From Coleofasciculaceae cyanobacterium (GTDB lineage: Bacteria; Cyanobacteriota; Cyanobacteriia; Cyanobacteriales; Xenococcaceae), in assembly GCA_036703275.1 (NCBI GenBank), contig DATNPK010000011.1, positions 62,001 through 126,000 of the forward strand: a stretch of 64,000 bases of DNA, read 5' to 3'. Numbering within the stretch: position 1 is the stretch's first letter; every line of letters begins with the position of its first letter. Position numbers and translations under genes: made by a program. Shown here one piece after another: positions 8,633-17,766 of this stretch. Under the pieces are notes generated by a model. The model was not told the origin of the DNA. It made no database searches and saw only the letters and a list, made by a program, of their open reading frames with translations.

Positions 8633-8998
8633 TTATCTGTCAACTGGTTCAAAATAACGACATCCTTGACACGGACCTTCTGGATTAACAGCACAACGCA
8701 TAATTTCTGAACGAGCGTTGAAGCGACAATTAGCATTGCCTATTATCTGGCGCTCGCCTATTTGAGTAGTTTCTTCAGGTCTTTTAGATTCTTGAACATG
8801 GAGAGTGGCTTTATCAAAGCGATAGCCTCCGACGCGATATTGATAGAAATGATGACGCTCAAGAATAGCGTAAGTTTTCCCCTCAAAGTCTAAATAATTA
8901 CCAGGCTGAAGCCGACGATTAAGATTAAGCTTGCCAATGCAATGACTAGTAGGGGTGAGAATAATTTCTGTAGGTAATAAGTTTTTCTCGCTCAACAT
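8633..8998 (-). CDS. Conserved cyanobacterial protein, DUF6464-like
   Basis: 121 residues with ATG start at 8998. The C-terminal half has 'CRFNARSEIMRCAVNPEGPC' followed by 'CRYF': four closely spaced cysteines that could bind Zn or an Fe-S cluster. The N-terminal half is a small beta-rich region ('LQPGNYLDFEGKTYAILERH'). The pattern is what I recall for cyanobacterial DUF6464; the family name is less sure than the conservation. Function is unknown. It is transcribed towards the TonB receptor promoter region but is probably a separate unit. Confidence 0.7.
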   Translation of the reverse strand: MLSEKNLLPTEIILTPTSHCIGKLNLNRRLQPGNYLDFEGKTYAILERHHFYQYRVGGYRFDKATLHVQESKRPEETTQIGERQIIGNANCRFNARSEIMRCAVNPEGPCQGCRYFEPVDR

Positions 8999-9283
8999 GA
9001 ATACAAATTAAAGTCTCAACTTTATTGAAAAATAGTAACGTGTTCCGTGGTTTTAACGGCAGCAATTGATGAACATTGAGGCAAAGTTAAAATCACATTT
9101 ATACGACTGCTACTGAACTGAATTGTTACCAATTCACCACCGCTGTTAAGTACATCATGCAGTGTATTTCCCGATCTAGCCACCAGCTACGAAAAAGGTG
9201 CTTAACGGTTATTTTAGCCGTTAGATATCGTTTAAATAACATTTTGGGGAATCATAAACTCAATACTGCGATGTTTTGGTTGT

Positions 9284-9925
9284 GTGGTTATGGATCGAGA
9301 ATTAATTGTCAAAGCCTTAAAAAGTGTCTGTGGTAATAAAAACTTGCGGTTTCAAGTCATTGTTCACGAAGATCGACTACACATCTATGTCAACCGCAAA
9401 GCAGATTATCAGCCAGATTACATTATGTTAGAGTCAAAGGTAGCTGATGCGATCGCATCTTTAAAGCTCGATTCTCTTGATGCGGTCTGGCTCTACTGTC
9501 GTCAGTTAGGTAAGCTAGAACCAGACTGGCAAACTTTTGTGGAATTACCCACGCAAATCAATTCAGAAAGTGAAGCTACTCTTGACAGTACTGACAATCT
9601 AGATACTGAAATAGATGTTCCTAAGTTGTTAATGGAAAACTTAAGCGTCGAAGATAGTACTGGCGATACAGGCTTGCTACAGAATCAGGGAATGGTTCAT
9701 GGAACTCCCCTCAAAGAAGAAACAATAAATACCTTTGCCGACAATTTAACTAATTTAGAAGTTGCTACTGAATTACCTAATTCAGGCGATTACCCTTCGG
9801 ATACCCTAAAGGACTCGCTTCTTACAAAAGTTGCTCATGGGGGAAAGCCAAGGCGCGTTTTGAGTGGGAAGCTTCCCACTCAAAAGCCGCCGCCCCAAGA
9901 CCGCACTTTTGCCCTAAAGGACTAA
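9284..9925 (+). CDS. N-terminal part of a split cyanobacterial membrane protein gene (interrupted by repeat)
   Basis: 213 codons from a GTG start. The first ~90 residues form a recognisable domain ('MDRELIVKALKSVCGNKNLRF', 'LHIYVNRKADYQPDY', 'VWLYCRQLGKLEPDWQ'), then an acidic linker. The last ~45 codons are atypical (Arg/Pro/Gly-rich, GC-rich) and come from an inserted repeat. The frame ends at a TAA supplied by the repeat, and the same frame resumes 13 codons later as the gene at 9965-11305. In the cyanobacterial family as I remember it, both parts form one protein, so this is most likely half of a disrupted gene. Function is unknown. Confidence 0.6.
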   Translation: MVMDRELIVKALKSVCGNKNLRFQVIVHEDRLHIYVNRKADYQPDYIMLESKVADAIASLKLDSLDAVWLYCRQLGKLEPDWQTFVELPTQINSESEATLDSTDNLDTEIDVPKLLMENLSVEDSTGDTGLLQNQGMVHGTPLKEETINTFADNLTNLEVATELPNSGDYPSDTLKDSLLTKVAHGGKPRRVLSGKLPTQKPPPQDRTFALKD

Positions 9926-9963
9926 CTTCGTGTCGCGCTTCGCGTCGCGCTTGGCGAACGCAA
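9792..9963. repeat. GC-rich palindromic repeat inserted inside a gene
   Basis: About 170 bp, richer in G+C than its surroundings. It contains a perfect 28-bp palindrome at 9858-9885 (TTTTGAGTGGGAAG plus its complement), the word CCCTAAAGGACT twice (9804-9815 and 9912-9923), and GTCGCGCTT twice near the end. The second CCCTAAAGGACT directly creates the in-frame TAA. The word CCCTAAAGGA also occurs in the repeat at 28676-28860, and a related CCTTTAGGG in that at 49663-49924. Boundaries are approximate. Confidence 0.7.
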
Positions 9964-9964
9964 T

Positions 9965-11305
9965 TTGGCTCAATACTGTTGGATTACCAATAAAAAATTG
10001 CTTACCAGCGAGATCATTCCCCCTGAAAAAGAAATAATGCGTCTGGTAAAGTTTTTCCATAACTTGTCTGAGAAGAATCAGGATCGCCTATTGCCAATTT
10101 TAGACAGTTATTTCCAACACGCTACAATCCCCGATCTCAAAAATTTATCTATGGTAGTGCAAAAGTGGTTTAAACAAATCACCGAATTAGATGACGATCG
10201 ACGACGAATAATGGCTATTTGGCTGAGTCGCTACTGTTTTGATAGTTCTGCAACATTAGCAGAATTCAACGCTGTGGCTGTCAAAAACACTACAAATGCT
10301 ACTCACAAAAAAGCTAAGAGTTACAGTACAGGATATAGCTTCAAGCCAGCTAAGGTTAATTTAGCTAAGAATAAGCAGCCAGACGAACTTGCTGAGACAA
10401 AATTTTTACTCCCACAGGTAGTCAAAAAGTTTATCCTGCCTGTGGTATGGACAATAGCTACGGTAATCTTGCTCGTTTTAGGCATTGTGAGCAATAATTC
10501 TAATACTGTAGCTTCTGAACAAATTCCTGCTCTGTGTAACAATACGATTGGTTCAGTTGATTACTGTAGTTTGGCGGTTAATTTGGCAGGAAAGAGGATA
10601 GCGCGATCGCCTCGAAGTATTTTTCCGCTAACTGAGGTAACGGAAACTGTCGCTACCTATGGTTGTGAAAGATATGCTAATTTCAAAGCAGGAATATCGA
10701 CTAATCTTATTGCTCCGCAACAGACTCCAGTAATATCTAGCTATGGTGAAAAAGTTTGGCCTCATATCTATGTAGTTGAAGCACAACAGAAAAATGCTCA
10801 GCAGCCAGGCAATATCAAGGTAGGATGTGTTTACACTACAGGGCAAGAACAGCGATCGCCTAAACTATTAGCTGCCGATCTTATTGCCTTTAATTGGCCA
10901 GCTGAAAGCTACCAAAAAGAAGCTCGATTGAATGCCAACCTTGACTGGGGGATTTACACTAACCCCATTAATCTGGGTTTAAATACTCTATTTGCTGGGT
11001 TAGGCATTGCGATCGCTTCCTGGTTAAATTTAGGGCTGAAAATCAATCATGCCGATACTATTTATTTGGCAGCTTTAATTCTGGGCATTGTGCAGTTAAT
11101 TACAGCTTCCTTGCCAGCTTTTGCCTTGTTTGGCGCGATCGCTTTACCAATTTTAACTATCTTGGTGATGAGCTTATTAATTAAAGATTTTAAAATTAAT
11201 TGGAATCATAGTTATCCTCTAATAGCTGCCAGTATGTTCACAATTATCGCAGTTCAGTTTTTGCTTTATGGTTTTTGTTTAGGACTGTTAAATAGCTTGG
11301 TATAA
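9965..11305 (+). CDS. C-terminal part of the split cyanobacterial membrane protein gene
   Basis: 446 codons. The cytosolic beginning 'LAQYCWITNKKLL' and 'IMRLVKFFHNLSEKNQDRLLPI' continues in the same frame as the upstream half. It is followed by one transmembrane helix (about residues 155-176), an extracytoplasmic domain with several cysteines (about 180-320), and four or five helices at the C terminus. The annotated TTG start lies at the repeat edge and probably marks the resumption of the interrupted frame rather than a true start. It is still long and intact, so it may be translated by reinitiation. The molecular role is unknown. Confidence 0.6.
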   Translation: MAQYCWITNKKLLTSEIIPPEKEIMRLVKFFHNLSEKNQDRLLPILDSYFQHATIPDLKNLSMVVQKWFKQITELDDDRRRIMAIWLSRYCFDSSATLAEFNAVAVKNTTNATHKKAKSYSTGYSFKPAKVNLAKNKQPDELAETKFLLPQVVKKFILPVVWTIATVILLVLGIVSNNSNTVASEQIPALCNNTIGSVDYCSLAVNLAGKRIARSPRSIFPLTEVTETVATYGCERYANFKAGISTNLIAPQQTPVISSYGEKVWPHIYVVEAQQKNAQQPGNIKVGCVYTTGQEQRSPKLLAADLIAFNWPAESYQKEARLNANLDWGIYTNPINLGLNTLFAGLGIAIASWLNLGLKINHADTIYLAALILGIVQLITASLPAFALFGAIALPILTILVMSLLIKDFKINWNHSYPLIAASMFTIIAVQFLLYGFCLGLLNSLV

Positions 11306-11432
11306 GCAGTCAACTATTATTTGAGCAATATCACAGCTACTTGTGATCGAAATCATAATTTTTCTAAATCGCATAGATCATATTAGAGAAGAGATAGAGC
11401 TATGCAACAGATATTCTCTGTTACATAAAATT

Positions 11433-11463
11433 CCCCCAGTTTGGTACCTGGGGGCTTTTTTTT
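11433..11463 (+). terminator. Rho-independent terminator
   Basis: A CCCCCAG/CTGGGGG-type stem with a short loop, followed by eight or nine T. It lies 128 bp after the membrane-protein stop and may end that transcript or a small RNA starting near 11390 (a dyad ACAGATATTCTCTGT sits just upstream). Confidence 0.8.
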
Positions 11464-11525
11464 GCTCATACTTCCATAAATTTTGCTGTTCCAAAACAGT
11501 TAAATTAGGTCAGCGGTAATTTAAA

Positions 11526-12737
11526 TTACGATGAGCGATTTTTATTCGGCAAATCTCTTTCAGTTTTGAGCCATCTGCTTTGAGGTTTAATCAGAAACTT
11601 AAGATAAATGGGAATTTTTCCCAAAACATAGAATGGAATCGCCACTAAATTTTGCAAAGGCAGATCGCCTCGTCCAAATTTACTCCAGGCAAGCAGCACC
11701 CCACTGATTAAAAATATTCCCGCAATGCTGACAATAACTACAGGAATGAGCGAAATTCCCATAACTATAGCTGCTAGCCAAGCCACGATCGCGCTAGCCA
11801 GCCAAGCCATAACCAACAAAGACAGAGGCGGAATAAAAATATCTAAAGCCAATCCTAAAGCAGCAAAATTACCAGTGGTTAAGAAAGCTTTCAACAGACG
11901 AGGAACTTCGATCAAAATCATCTCTAAATGTCCGTGTTCCCAGCGCGATCGCTGGCTTTGAGCATCTTTATCTTTCATCAGACGACCAACTACTAAGGCA
12001 TTTTCGCAGAATACTGGGGTAGAACCCGCCAAAGCCAAGTCTACCGTCAGCTGCATATCGTCGGTAGTTTTACTTCCTGCCAAGCTAACTTGGCTAATTA
12101 ATAACCAAGGAAACGCCATTCCCGAACCTGTTAGTAAACTATGCCAACCCAGACGATTTAAACCTAATAATCGCACCTTGTTTTTGACCTTGAGAGAAAA
12201 CATCGAAATATTATCTTTGAGGCTAGGATTTTCAGGCTGTTCCATCAGATAGGTAGCCTGTACTGGTCTGCCTGTAGCGATCGCCATACAGGTAATGTTT
12301 TTGATGGTGTTGGGTTCAATAATACAGTCACCATCTAAAATTACCAGGACTTCTGGAGGATCGTGTTTAATTTGCTGTATGGCATAATCCAAAGCATATC
12401 CTTTGCCTCGCTCAATCAAATTCTCTCTTTCTAAGACCCTTACTCCTGTTGATTTTGCCAGTTCTGCGGTATTGTCGTGGCAATTATCAGCAATAACAAT
12501 TATTTGGTCTTGTTCTGTTACTTGTGGGAGTAGCACCTCGACTACATTTTTGATTTGCGCGGCTTCATTATGAGCTGGAATTAAAATAGTCGTTCTGGGT
12601 TGTTCAGCTTTTAAATCCCAACTAGAAGCGGGCAAAATAAAAGCTGCCAAACATTCTAAAAAAAACATTAAACAGGGAATCAAAATAATCATTCCTGCCG
12701 TAAAAAAAATCATCTCAACTATATTATTAAATTCCAT
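11526..12737 (-). CDS. Glycosyltransferase family 2, membrane-anchored processive type
   Basis: 403 residues: an N-terminal membrane helix (about 8-30), a GT-A domain starting 'TTILIPAHNEAAQIKNVV', a nucleotide-sugar motif 'VILDGDC' (DxD), and the 'QSQRSRW' acceptor/processivity motif (QxxRW), then three to four C-terminal helices. This layout is that of GT2 enzymes polymerising or transferring sugars at the inner membrane, as in cellulose/hyaluronan synthase-like proteins and exopolysaccharide transferases. Donor and acceptor are unknown. It is divergent from the second GT2 gene, with 261 bp between starts. Confidence 0.88.
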   Translation of the reverse strand: MEFNNIVEMIFFTAGMIILIPCLMFFLECLAAFILPASSWDLKAEQPRTTILIPAHNEAAQIKNVVEVLLPQVTEQDQIIVIADNCHDNTAELAKSTGVRVLERENLIERGKGYALDYAIQQIKHDPPEVLVILDGDCIIEPNTIKNITCMAIATGRPVQATYLMEQPENPSLKDNISMFSLKVKNKVRLLGLNRLGWHSLLTGSGMAFPWLLISQVSLAGSKTTDDMQLTVDLALAGSTPVFCENALVVGRLMKDKDAQSQRSRWEHGHLEMILIEVPRLLKAFLTTGNFAALGLALDIFIPPLSLLVMAWLASAIVAWLAAIVMGISLIPVVIVSIAGIFLISGVLLAWSKFGRGDLPLQNLVAIPFYVLGKIPIYLKFLIKPQSRWLKTERDLPNKNRSS

Positions 12738-12998
12738 CTGAGTAATCTTAAATGCTGGCTTATTAGTAATAACATATTAACCTTACGACTATATTGAGCC
12801 TTTTTGCTCTTGGTTTAAGACACGACTTTGATTTGGGAGAGATGTCTGAGATAAATCATGTTAAATTTGGTAAATACAAGTAGTCTGGTGCTGATAAATT
12901 ACTGCATTTAAATATTACTAGTCAGCAATGATTCAAAATATAGTTGTGCAATACGTTGTGTTAGTAAGATGATCTTGGTATTTTAAAATTTAAAGAAT

Positions 12999-13946
12999 AT
13001 GCTTATTTCTATTTGTATTATTACTTTTAAGCGTCCCGAAGGCTTAAAAAGATTACTAAAAGCGATCGATAAACTAACCTTTAAAACACTCAAACAACCT
13101 GAAATTGAAGTGATAGTGGTGGACAATGACACTTATCTTGCAGCTGAAAAAATTTGTCAGCAAATAAAACCAGATTTTCAGTGGGTTTTGAAAACAGACA
13201 TTCAACCTCAAAGAGGCATTACCTATGCTCGTAATAAATCTATCAGCTTAGCCTCTAAAGCAGCAGACTTTATTAGCATAATTGATGACGATGAAGTACC
13301 AGAACCATCGTGGCTCGAAGAATTATTATTGACACAGCAGAAATTCGGCGCAGATGTGGTAACAGGGCCAGTTTTACCCTATTTTCCCAATAGTGATGTT
13401 CCCGATTGGGTAAAAAAGGGCGGTTTTTTCGATGCGGATCGCTATCAAACTGGAGAACAGCGTCATGTAGCTTTTACCAACAACGTTATGGTTCGGGGTG
13501 AAATTATCCGACAATACGAACCAGTATTTGATAATCGCTTTGCCATCACAGGAGGTGAAGATTCACATTTCTTCTACGGGCTTAATAAGGCTGGTTATAA
13601 AATTGTTTGGGCAGATGAAGCAGTGGTTTATGACTGGGTTCCCGCTTCTCGCACCAATTTAAAATGGATTCTCAATCGAGGTTTTCGGACTTGGGGTACT
13701 CATAGTCTAGTAGAGAAAGAGTTAGATCCCTCACTGTCGGTTCAATTTATCAGAATGATCAAAGGGCTAGGCTTAATTTTACTTGGTGTTATTGGGCTGA
13801 TTCCCGCGTCTTTGATAGGTAAACCAGCGATTGTTAAAGCTTTATTATTTATTTATCGTGGTGCAGGTACTTTTGCTGGTTTATTAGGTGTAGATTACAA
13901 GGAATATAAAACAGTTCATACCGATTTTGGCATTAACAAGCAGTAA
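12999..13946 (+). CDS. Glycosyltransferase family 2
   Basis: 315 residues. The GT-A fold begins at residue 1 ('[19 protein letters not shown]'), with an '[11 protein letters not shown]' metal-binding DxD motif around residue 95 and a conserved '[13 protein letters not shown]' acceptor region. A short hydrophobic helix near residues 250-272 may attach it to the membrane. It resembles cell-surface polysaccharide or glycolipid transferases. ATG start; a terminator follows at 14021-14050. The two divergent glycosyltransferases probably share one envelope-polysaccharide function, which is inferred. Confidence 0.87.
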   Translation: MLISICIITFKRPEGLKRLLKAIDKLTFKTLKQPEIEVIVVDNDTYLAAEKICQQIKPDFQWVLKTDIQPQRGITYARNKSISLASKAADFISIIDDDEVPEPSWLEELLLTQQKFGADVVTGPVLPYFPNSDVPDWVKKGGFFDADRYQTGEQRHVAFTNNVMVRGEIIRQYEPVFDNRFAITGGEDSHFFYGLNKAGYKIVWADEAVVYDWVPASRTNLKWILNRGFRTWGTHSLVEKELDPSLSVQFIRMIKGLGLILLGVIGLIPASLIGKPAIVKALLFIYRGAGTFAGLLGVDYKEYKTVHTDFGINKQ

Positions 13947-14020
13947 GACTTAAGCGATTTGAGGTATAGAATTTAGGGCAATAAATAATCTTCGCGCCAT
14001 GAGTTCCGAACCAAGACTGA

Positions 14021-14050
14021 CAAAGCTCTGACTTGCTATGAGCTTTTTTT
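14021..14050 (+). terminator. Rho-independent terminator after the glycosyltransferase
   Basis: Stem AAAGCTC / GAGCTTT with an 11-base loop and a run of seven T, 75 bp after the glycosyltransferase stop. Confidence 0.75.
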
Positions 14051-14157
14051 AAACTTTTAAATAAGTTTTATAGTTCATAAAAATGATCTCATGAATACCA
14101 GAATTTGCTATATATTATTACTGTTGATATTAATCAGCATCTAATCAGGACAGCACC

Positions 14158-16020
14158 TTGAACAACCCTTGTTTTGAACAGTTTGCTCCAATTACAGCGA
14201 TCGCCACTCATCCTCAAGCAGCGCAAATTATAGCACCGTTAGCTCAAGACTCTGATATTCAACTGTGGTTGCCCACCTCTATCGAACAACAGGGCAGTTC
14301 TCAACCCTACGATAGTTCTCTTAAAGAACATCTGGCATCGATCTGGAACGAAAACCGAGCTTTTATTTTTTGCTTGGCGACTGGTGCGGTGGTTAGATTA
14401 ATTGCACCCCTGCTGCAAAATAAAGCTGAAGATCCTGCGGTGGTGGTGGTAGATTCTCAAGGAGATTATGTTATTAGTCTTTGTAGTGGACATCAGGGCA
14501 AAGCAGATTTACTAGCTCGCTTAGTTGCCAGCCAAATTGGCGCTACCCCAATTATTACGGGAGCAGCTCATGGTTTGTCTTTACCCGCAATTGATGTTTT
14601 AGGCTTTACCTACGGTTGGCAAAAAGGTAAAGGAGATTGGACAGGAGTGATGGCAGCAGTAGCTAAACAAGAGACAATACAGATCATTCAAGAAGCTGGT
14701 TCAACTCTATGGCAAGAACATTTACCCCAACAACATCCCTTTTATTTTGGGTTTTCTGATAATCAAACAGAAATTAAGCCACGAGCAAAAGTTTGGATTA
14801 GTCCGACTAAAAGAAAAATTGCCCCTCAAAACGATTTGTCTACGGTACAGTGGCATCCCAAAGTTTTATGGGTGGGCATTGGCTGCGAAAGAGGTACATC
14901 TACAGCTTTAATCGAGACAGCTATTGATGAAACCTGTAAAACTTACCATTTGGCTACGGAAGCGATCGCCGGAATCACTAGTATTAATCTAAAATCAGAC
15001 GAGGCAGGAATTGTAGAAGTATGCCGGCGACGCAACTTAATCTTTAAAACTTTTGATGCCGAACAATTAGATCGGGTGGATGTTCCCACTCCCTCAGCAG
15101 TAGTTAAGCAAGAAGTAGGAACTCATAGTGTTGCCGAGGCTGCTGCCATCTTAGCAGGACAAAACTTGCTGGTATCGAAGCAAATCTTTAAATCAGACAA
15201 TCAATTAGGGGCGGTAACGGTAGCGATCGCTCAAGCCGACAAAGAGTATATTGGGCGTAGAGGCAAGCTCTATTTGGTTGGCATCGGTCCAGGAAATTTA
15301 GACCAAATTACTCCGGCTGCTAAAACTGCTATTACTGAAGCCGATGCGATCATTGGTTACAGTCTTTATACAGAGCTGATTAAATCTTGCCAACGTTCAG
15401 GACAAATAGTTGAATCTTCCCCCATTACCCAAGAGCAACAGCGAGCTAAAAGAGCCATTGAACTAGCCAAGTGGGGTTTAACCGTGGCAGTGGTTTCCTC
15501 GGGAGACTGCGGTATTTATGGTATGGCGGGCTTAGTGTTAGAAGAACTGCAAGCAATCGGTTGGAATGGTAAAACACCCCAGGTACAGGTATTTCCTGGC
15601 ATCTCGGCTCTACAATCAGCAGCTTCTAGAGTTGGTGCGCCTTTGATGCACGATTTTTGTGCTATCAGCCTTAGCGATCTGCTTACTCCTTGGGAGATGA
15701 TCCAAAAACGACTAACCGCAGCAGCCAGTGGTGATTTTATTACCGCTTTGTATAATCCGCGATCGCAAAAGCGCACCCAACAAATTGTCACCGCCCAATC
15801 AATCTTCTCCCAACACCGTCAGCCAAATACTCCAGTAGCGATCGTTCATGGAGCATATCGGGACGATGAACAGGTGATTTTAACCACTTTAGAAAAGATG
15901 CTAGAGCAACCTATAGATATGCTCACCACCGTGATTATTGGTAACACCACAACCCGCAATCATGCCGAATGGATGATTACCCCTAGAGGATATCTTGGTT
16001 TTTCTCAAGAAGGAGAATAG
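14158..16020 (+). CDS. cobJ: Bifunctional cobalt-precorrin-5A hydrolase / precorrin-3B C17-methyltransferase (CbiG-CobJ fusion)
   Basis: 620 residues fusing two corrin-ring enzymes. Residues ~1-350 are CbiG: 'FCLATGAVVRLIAPLL' and 'SLCSGHQGKADLLARL' in the N-terminal part, then 'VLWVGIGCERGTST' opening the C-terminal part. Residues ~372-620 are a tetrapyrrole methylase: 'KLYLVGIGPGNLDQITPAA' binds S-adenosylmethionine, 'VSSGDCGIYGMAGLV' and 'ALYNPRSQKR' are CobJ/CbiH signatures. Together they carry out ring contraction, methylating C17 of precorrin-3B and removing the C2 fragment, in B12 (pseudocobalamin) synthesis. Fusion in this order is common in cyanobacteria. The start is TTG at 14158. 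No cobalamin riboswitch was recognised upstream, and no other cob gene is in the window. Confidence 0.93.
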   Translation: MNNPCFEQFAPITAIATHPQAAQIIAPLAQDSDIQLWLPTSIEQQGSSQPYDSSLKEHLASIWNENRAFIFCLATGAVVRLIAPLLQNKAEDPAVVVVDSQGDYVISLCSGHQGKADLLARLVASQIGATPIITGAAHGLSLPAIDVLGFTYGWQKGKGDWTGVMAAVAKQETIQIIQEAGSTLWQEHLPQQHPFYFGFSDNQTEIKPRAKVWISPTKRKIAPQNDLSTVQWHPKVLWVGIGCERGTSTALIETAIDETCKTYHLATEAIAGITSINLKSDEAGIVEVCRRRNLIFKTFDAEQLDRVDVPTPSAVVKQEVGTHSVAEAAAILAGQNLLVSKQIFKSDNQLGAVTVAIAQADKEYIGRRGKLYLVGIGPGNLDQITPAAKTAITEADAIIGYSLYTELIKSCQRSGQIVESSPITQEQQRAKRAIELAKWGLTVAVVSSGDCGIYGMAGLVLEELQAIGWNGKTPQVQVFPGISALQSAASRVGAPLMHDFCAISLSDLLTPWEMIQKRLTAAASGDFITALYNPRSQKRTQQIVTAQSIFSQHRQPNTPVAIVHGAYRDDEQVILTTLEKMLEQPIDMLTTVIIGNTTTRNHAEWMITPRGYLGFSQEGE

Positions 16021-16385
16021 TCTTGATGTCAATGTTCAAAACTATAAAGTTATTAAGCTTCTACTTTTATAGACTTTTCTACATATTTGCTTTGAGTCAA
16101 ATAGATGACTCTACCTTTTAAAAATTTAGCTACTCCATATATATCATCTACTATTGTTTTAATTTAATCGAGCAAATCCATAGAACTAACCTATATAAAA
16201 TGCTTTAATTTATAAGTTAATTTTCGCCACTAAAAAATTTACAGATATTCTTATATTAAATAAATTTCTCCCAAAAAGCGATCGCCGTAATCAACCAGCA
16301 GTTTTAATCTCCAAACTTTTCTTAAATCAGACAAGACAGTAGAATATTTGTTCTATGGTAATGATGTAAGAATTCAGAATCGTTA
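16021..16385. other. Intergenic region between cobJ and dnaB
   Basis: 365 bp, strongly AT-rich, one HIP1-like site near 16280. No ORF, tandem repeat or convincing terminator was found; it presumably holds the dnaB promoter. Confidence 0.6.
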
Positions 16386-17720
16386 ATGGCAGAAATCAAC
16401 AACTTACCTCCAGCTAGTATTGAGGCGGAAGAAGCAATTTTAGGCGGTATCCTGTTTGATCCAGAAGCGATTACCAGGGTAGCAGAATTAGTAGTCAAAG
16501 ATGCCTTTTATGTGAAGGCACATCAAGAGATTTATCAGGCGGCATTGAACCTTAATAGCAAAGGTAAACCAACAGACTTTATTTCTCTAAGTACTTATTT
16601 AAGCGATCGCGATTTACTCGACCAGGTAGGCGGTACAGCTAAATTAGCACAGTTGCTTAACCGAACTGTATCGGCGGTTAATATTGACCGCTATGCCAAC
16701 CTGATTATGGAAAAGTATGTCCGTCGTCAATTAATTACTTCGGGACACGAAATTGTCGATCTCGGGTACGATAATACTTCAGAATTAGAAGTAGTTTTAG
16801 ATGCTGCCGAACAAAAGATCTTTCGCCTTGCCCAAGAACGTCCTCAAGAGGGTTTAATCCCAATTGCGGAAACACTAGTCAACACTTTCAATACCATTGA
16901 AGAACTCCATCAGGAAACGGCTTTACCTGGTGTTCCCTCTGGTTATTACGATTTAGATGCGATGACCAGTGGTTTTAGTCGTTCTGACTTAATTATCATC
17001 GCTGGTAGACCATCAATGGGAAAGACGGCATTTTCGTTATGTATGGCTTCAAATATTGCCAGAGATTCTAAATTACCCATTGCCGTTTTTAGTTTAGAAA
17101 TGTCGCGAGAACAATTAACCCAAAGGTTGCTATCTAGTGAGGCGAGGATTCCGAGTAACCGCTTGCGTTCGGGTAGAATTGCTCAAAATGAGTTTGGACA
17201 ATTAATCGATGGAGTAGAAAAACTTTCAGAACTGCCCATATATATCGACGATACGGCAAACTTAACGGTAATGCAAATGCGATCGCAAGTACGCCGTCTT
17301 CAAGCACAGCAAAAAGATCCTTTGGGTTTAGTTATGCTCGACTATCTTCAGCTAATGGAGGGAGGAGACAACGACAACCGCGTGCAGCAGCTATCGAAAA
17401 TGACGCGGAGTTTAAAAGGTTTAGCCAGAGAATTGAATGTGCCGATTGTTGCCTTGTCTCAATTAAGTAGAGGAGTAGAACAAAGAACCAATAAACGACC
17501 TATGCTGTCTGACTTACGTGAAAGTGGCAGTATTGAGCAAGATGCGGATTTAGTCATGATGATTTATCGTGATGAATATTATAATCCTGATACCCCAGAT
17601 CGAGGGATTACTGAAGTTAGTATTGTCAAACATCGCAATGGTCCTGTCGGAACAGTTAAGTTGCTCTTTAACGCCGAATTAACTAAGTTTGAAAGTTTAG
17701 CTAAACCCAGCGGATATTAA
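16386..17720 (+). CDS. dnaB: Replicative DNA helicase DnaB
   Basis: 444 residues, full length. The N-terminal primase-interaction domain starts at 'LPPASIEAEEAILGGILFD'. The RecA-like ATPase has Walker A 'GRPSMGKT' near residue 207, Walker B 'VMLDYLQLM', and the C-terminal 'LRESGSIEQDADLVM' and 'IVKHRNGPVG' motifs. It forms the hexameric ring that unwinds DNA at the replication fork. Many cyanobacterial dnaB genes carry an intein; this copy has none, as the sequence runs through the usual insertion sites without interruption. Monocistronic, convergent with the efflux operon. Confidence 0.97.
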   Translation: MAEINNLPPASIEAEEAILGGILFDPEAITRVAELVVKDAFYVKAHQEIYQAALNLNSKGKPTDFISLSTYLSDRDLLDQVGGTAKLAQLLNRTVSAVNIDRYANLIMEKYVRRQLITSGHEIVDLGYDNTSELEVVLDAAEQKIFRLAQERPQEGLIPIAETLVNTFNTIEELHQETALPGVPSGYYDLDAMTSGFSRSDLIIIAGRPSMGKTAFSLCMASNIARDSKLPIAVFSLEMSREQLTQRLLSSEARIPSNRLRSGRIAQNEFGQLIDGVEKLSELPIYIDDTANLTVMQMRSQVRRLQAQQKDPLGLVMLDYLQLMEGGDNDNRVQQLSKMTRSLKGLARELNVPIVALSQLSRGVEQRTNKRPMLSDLRESGSIEQDADLVMMIYRDEYYNPDTPDRGITEVSIVKHRNGPVGTVKLLFNAELTKFESLAKPSGY

Positions 17721-17766
17721 ACTTGTGGTGATTTATTTAACGCCTACTCGCTCATTATGGAATGGT

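Noticed and set aside
11725-11961. Plus-strand ORF inside the GT2 gene, and similar antisense ORFs inside the RND genes
   Set aside because: These are shadows of strongly coding frames with no independent start signals.
13947-14157. Cobalamin riboswitch upstream of cobJ
   Set aside because: No B12-box-like core was seen; the region contains a terminator and AT-rich sequence only.
16386-17720. Intein within dnaB
   Set aside because: The protein has normal length and continuous motifs.
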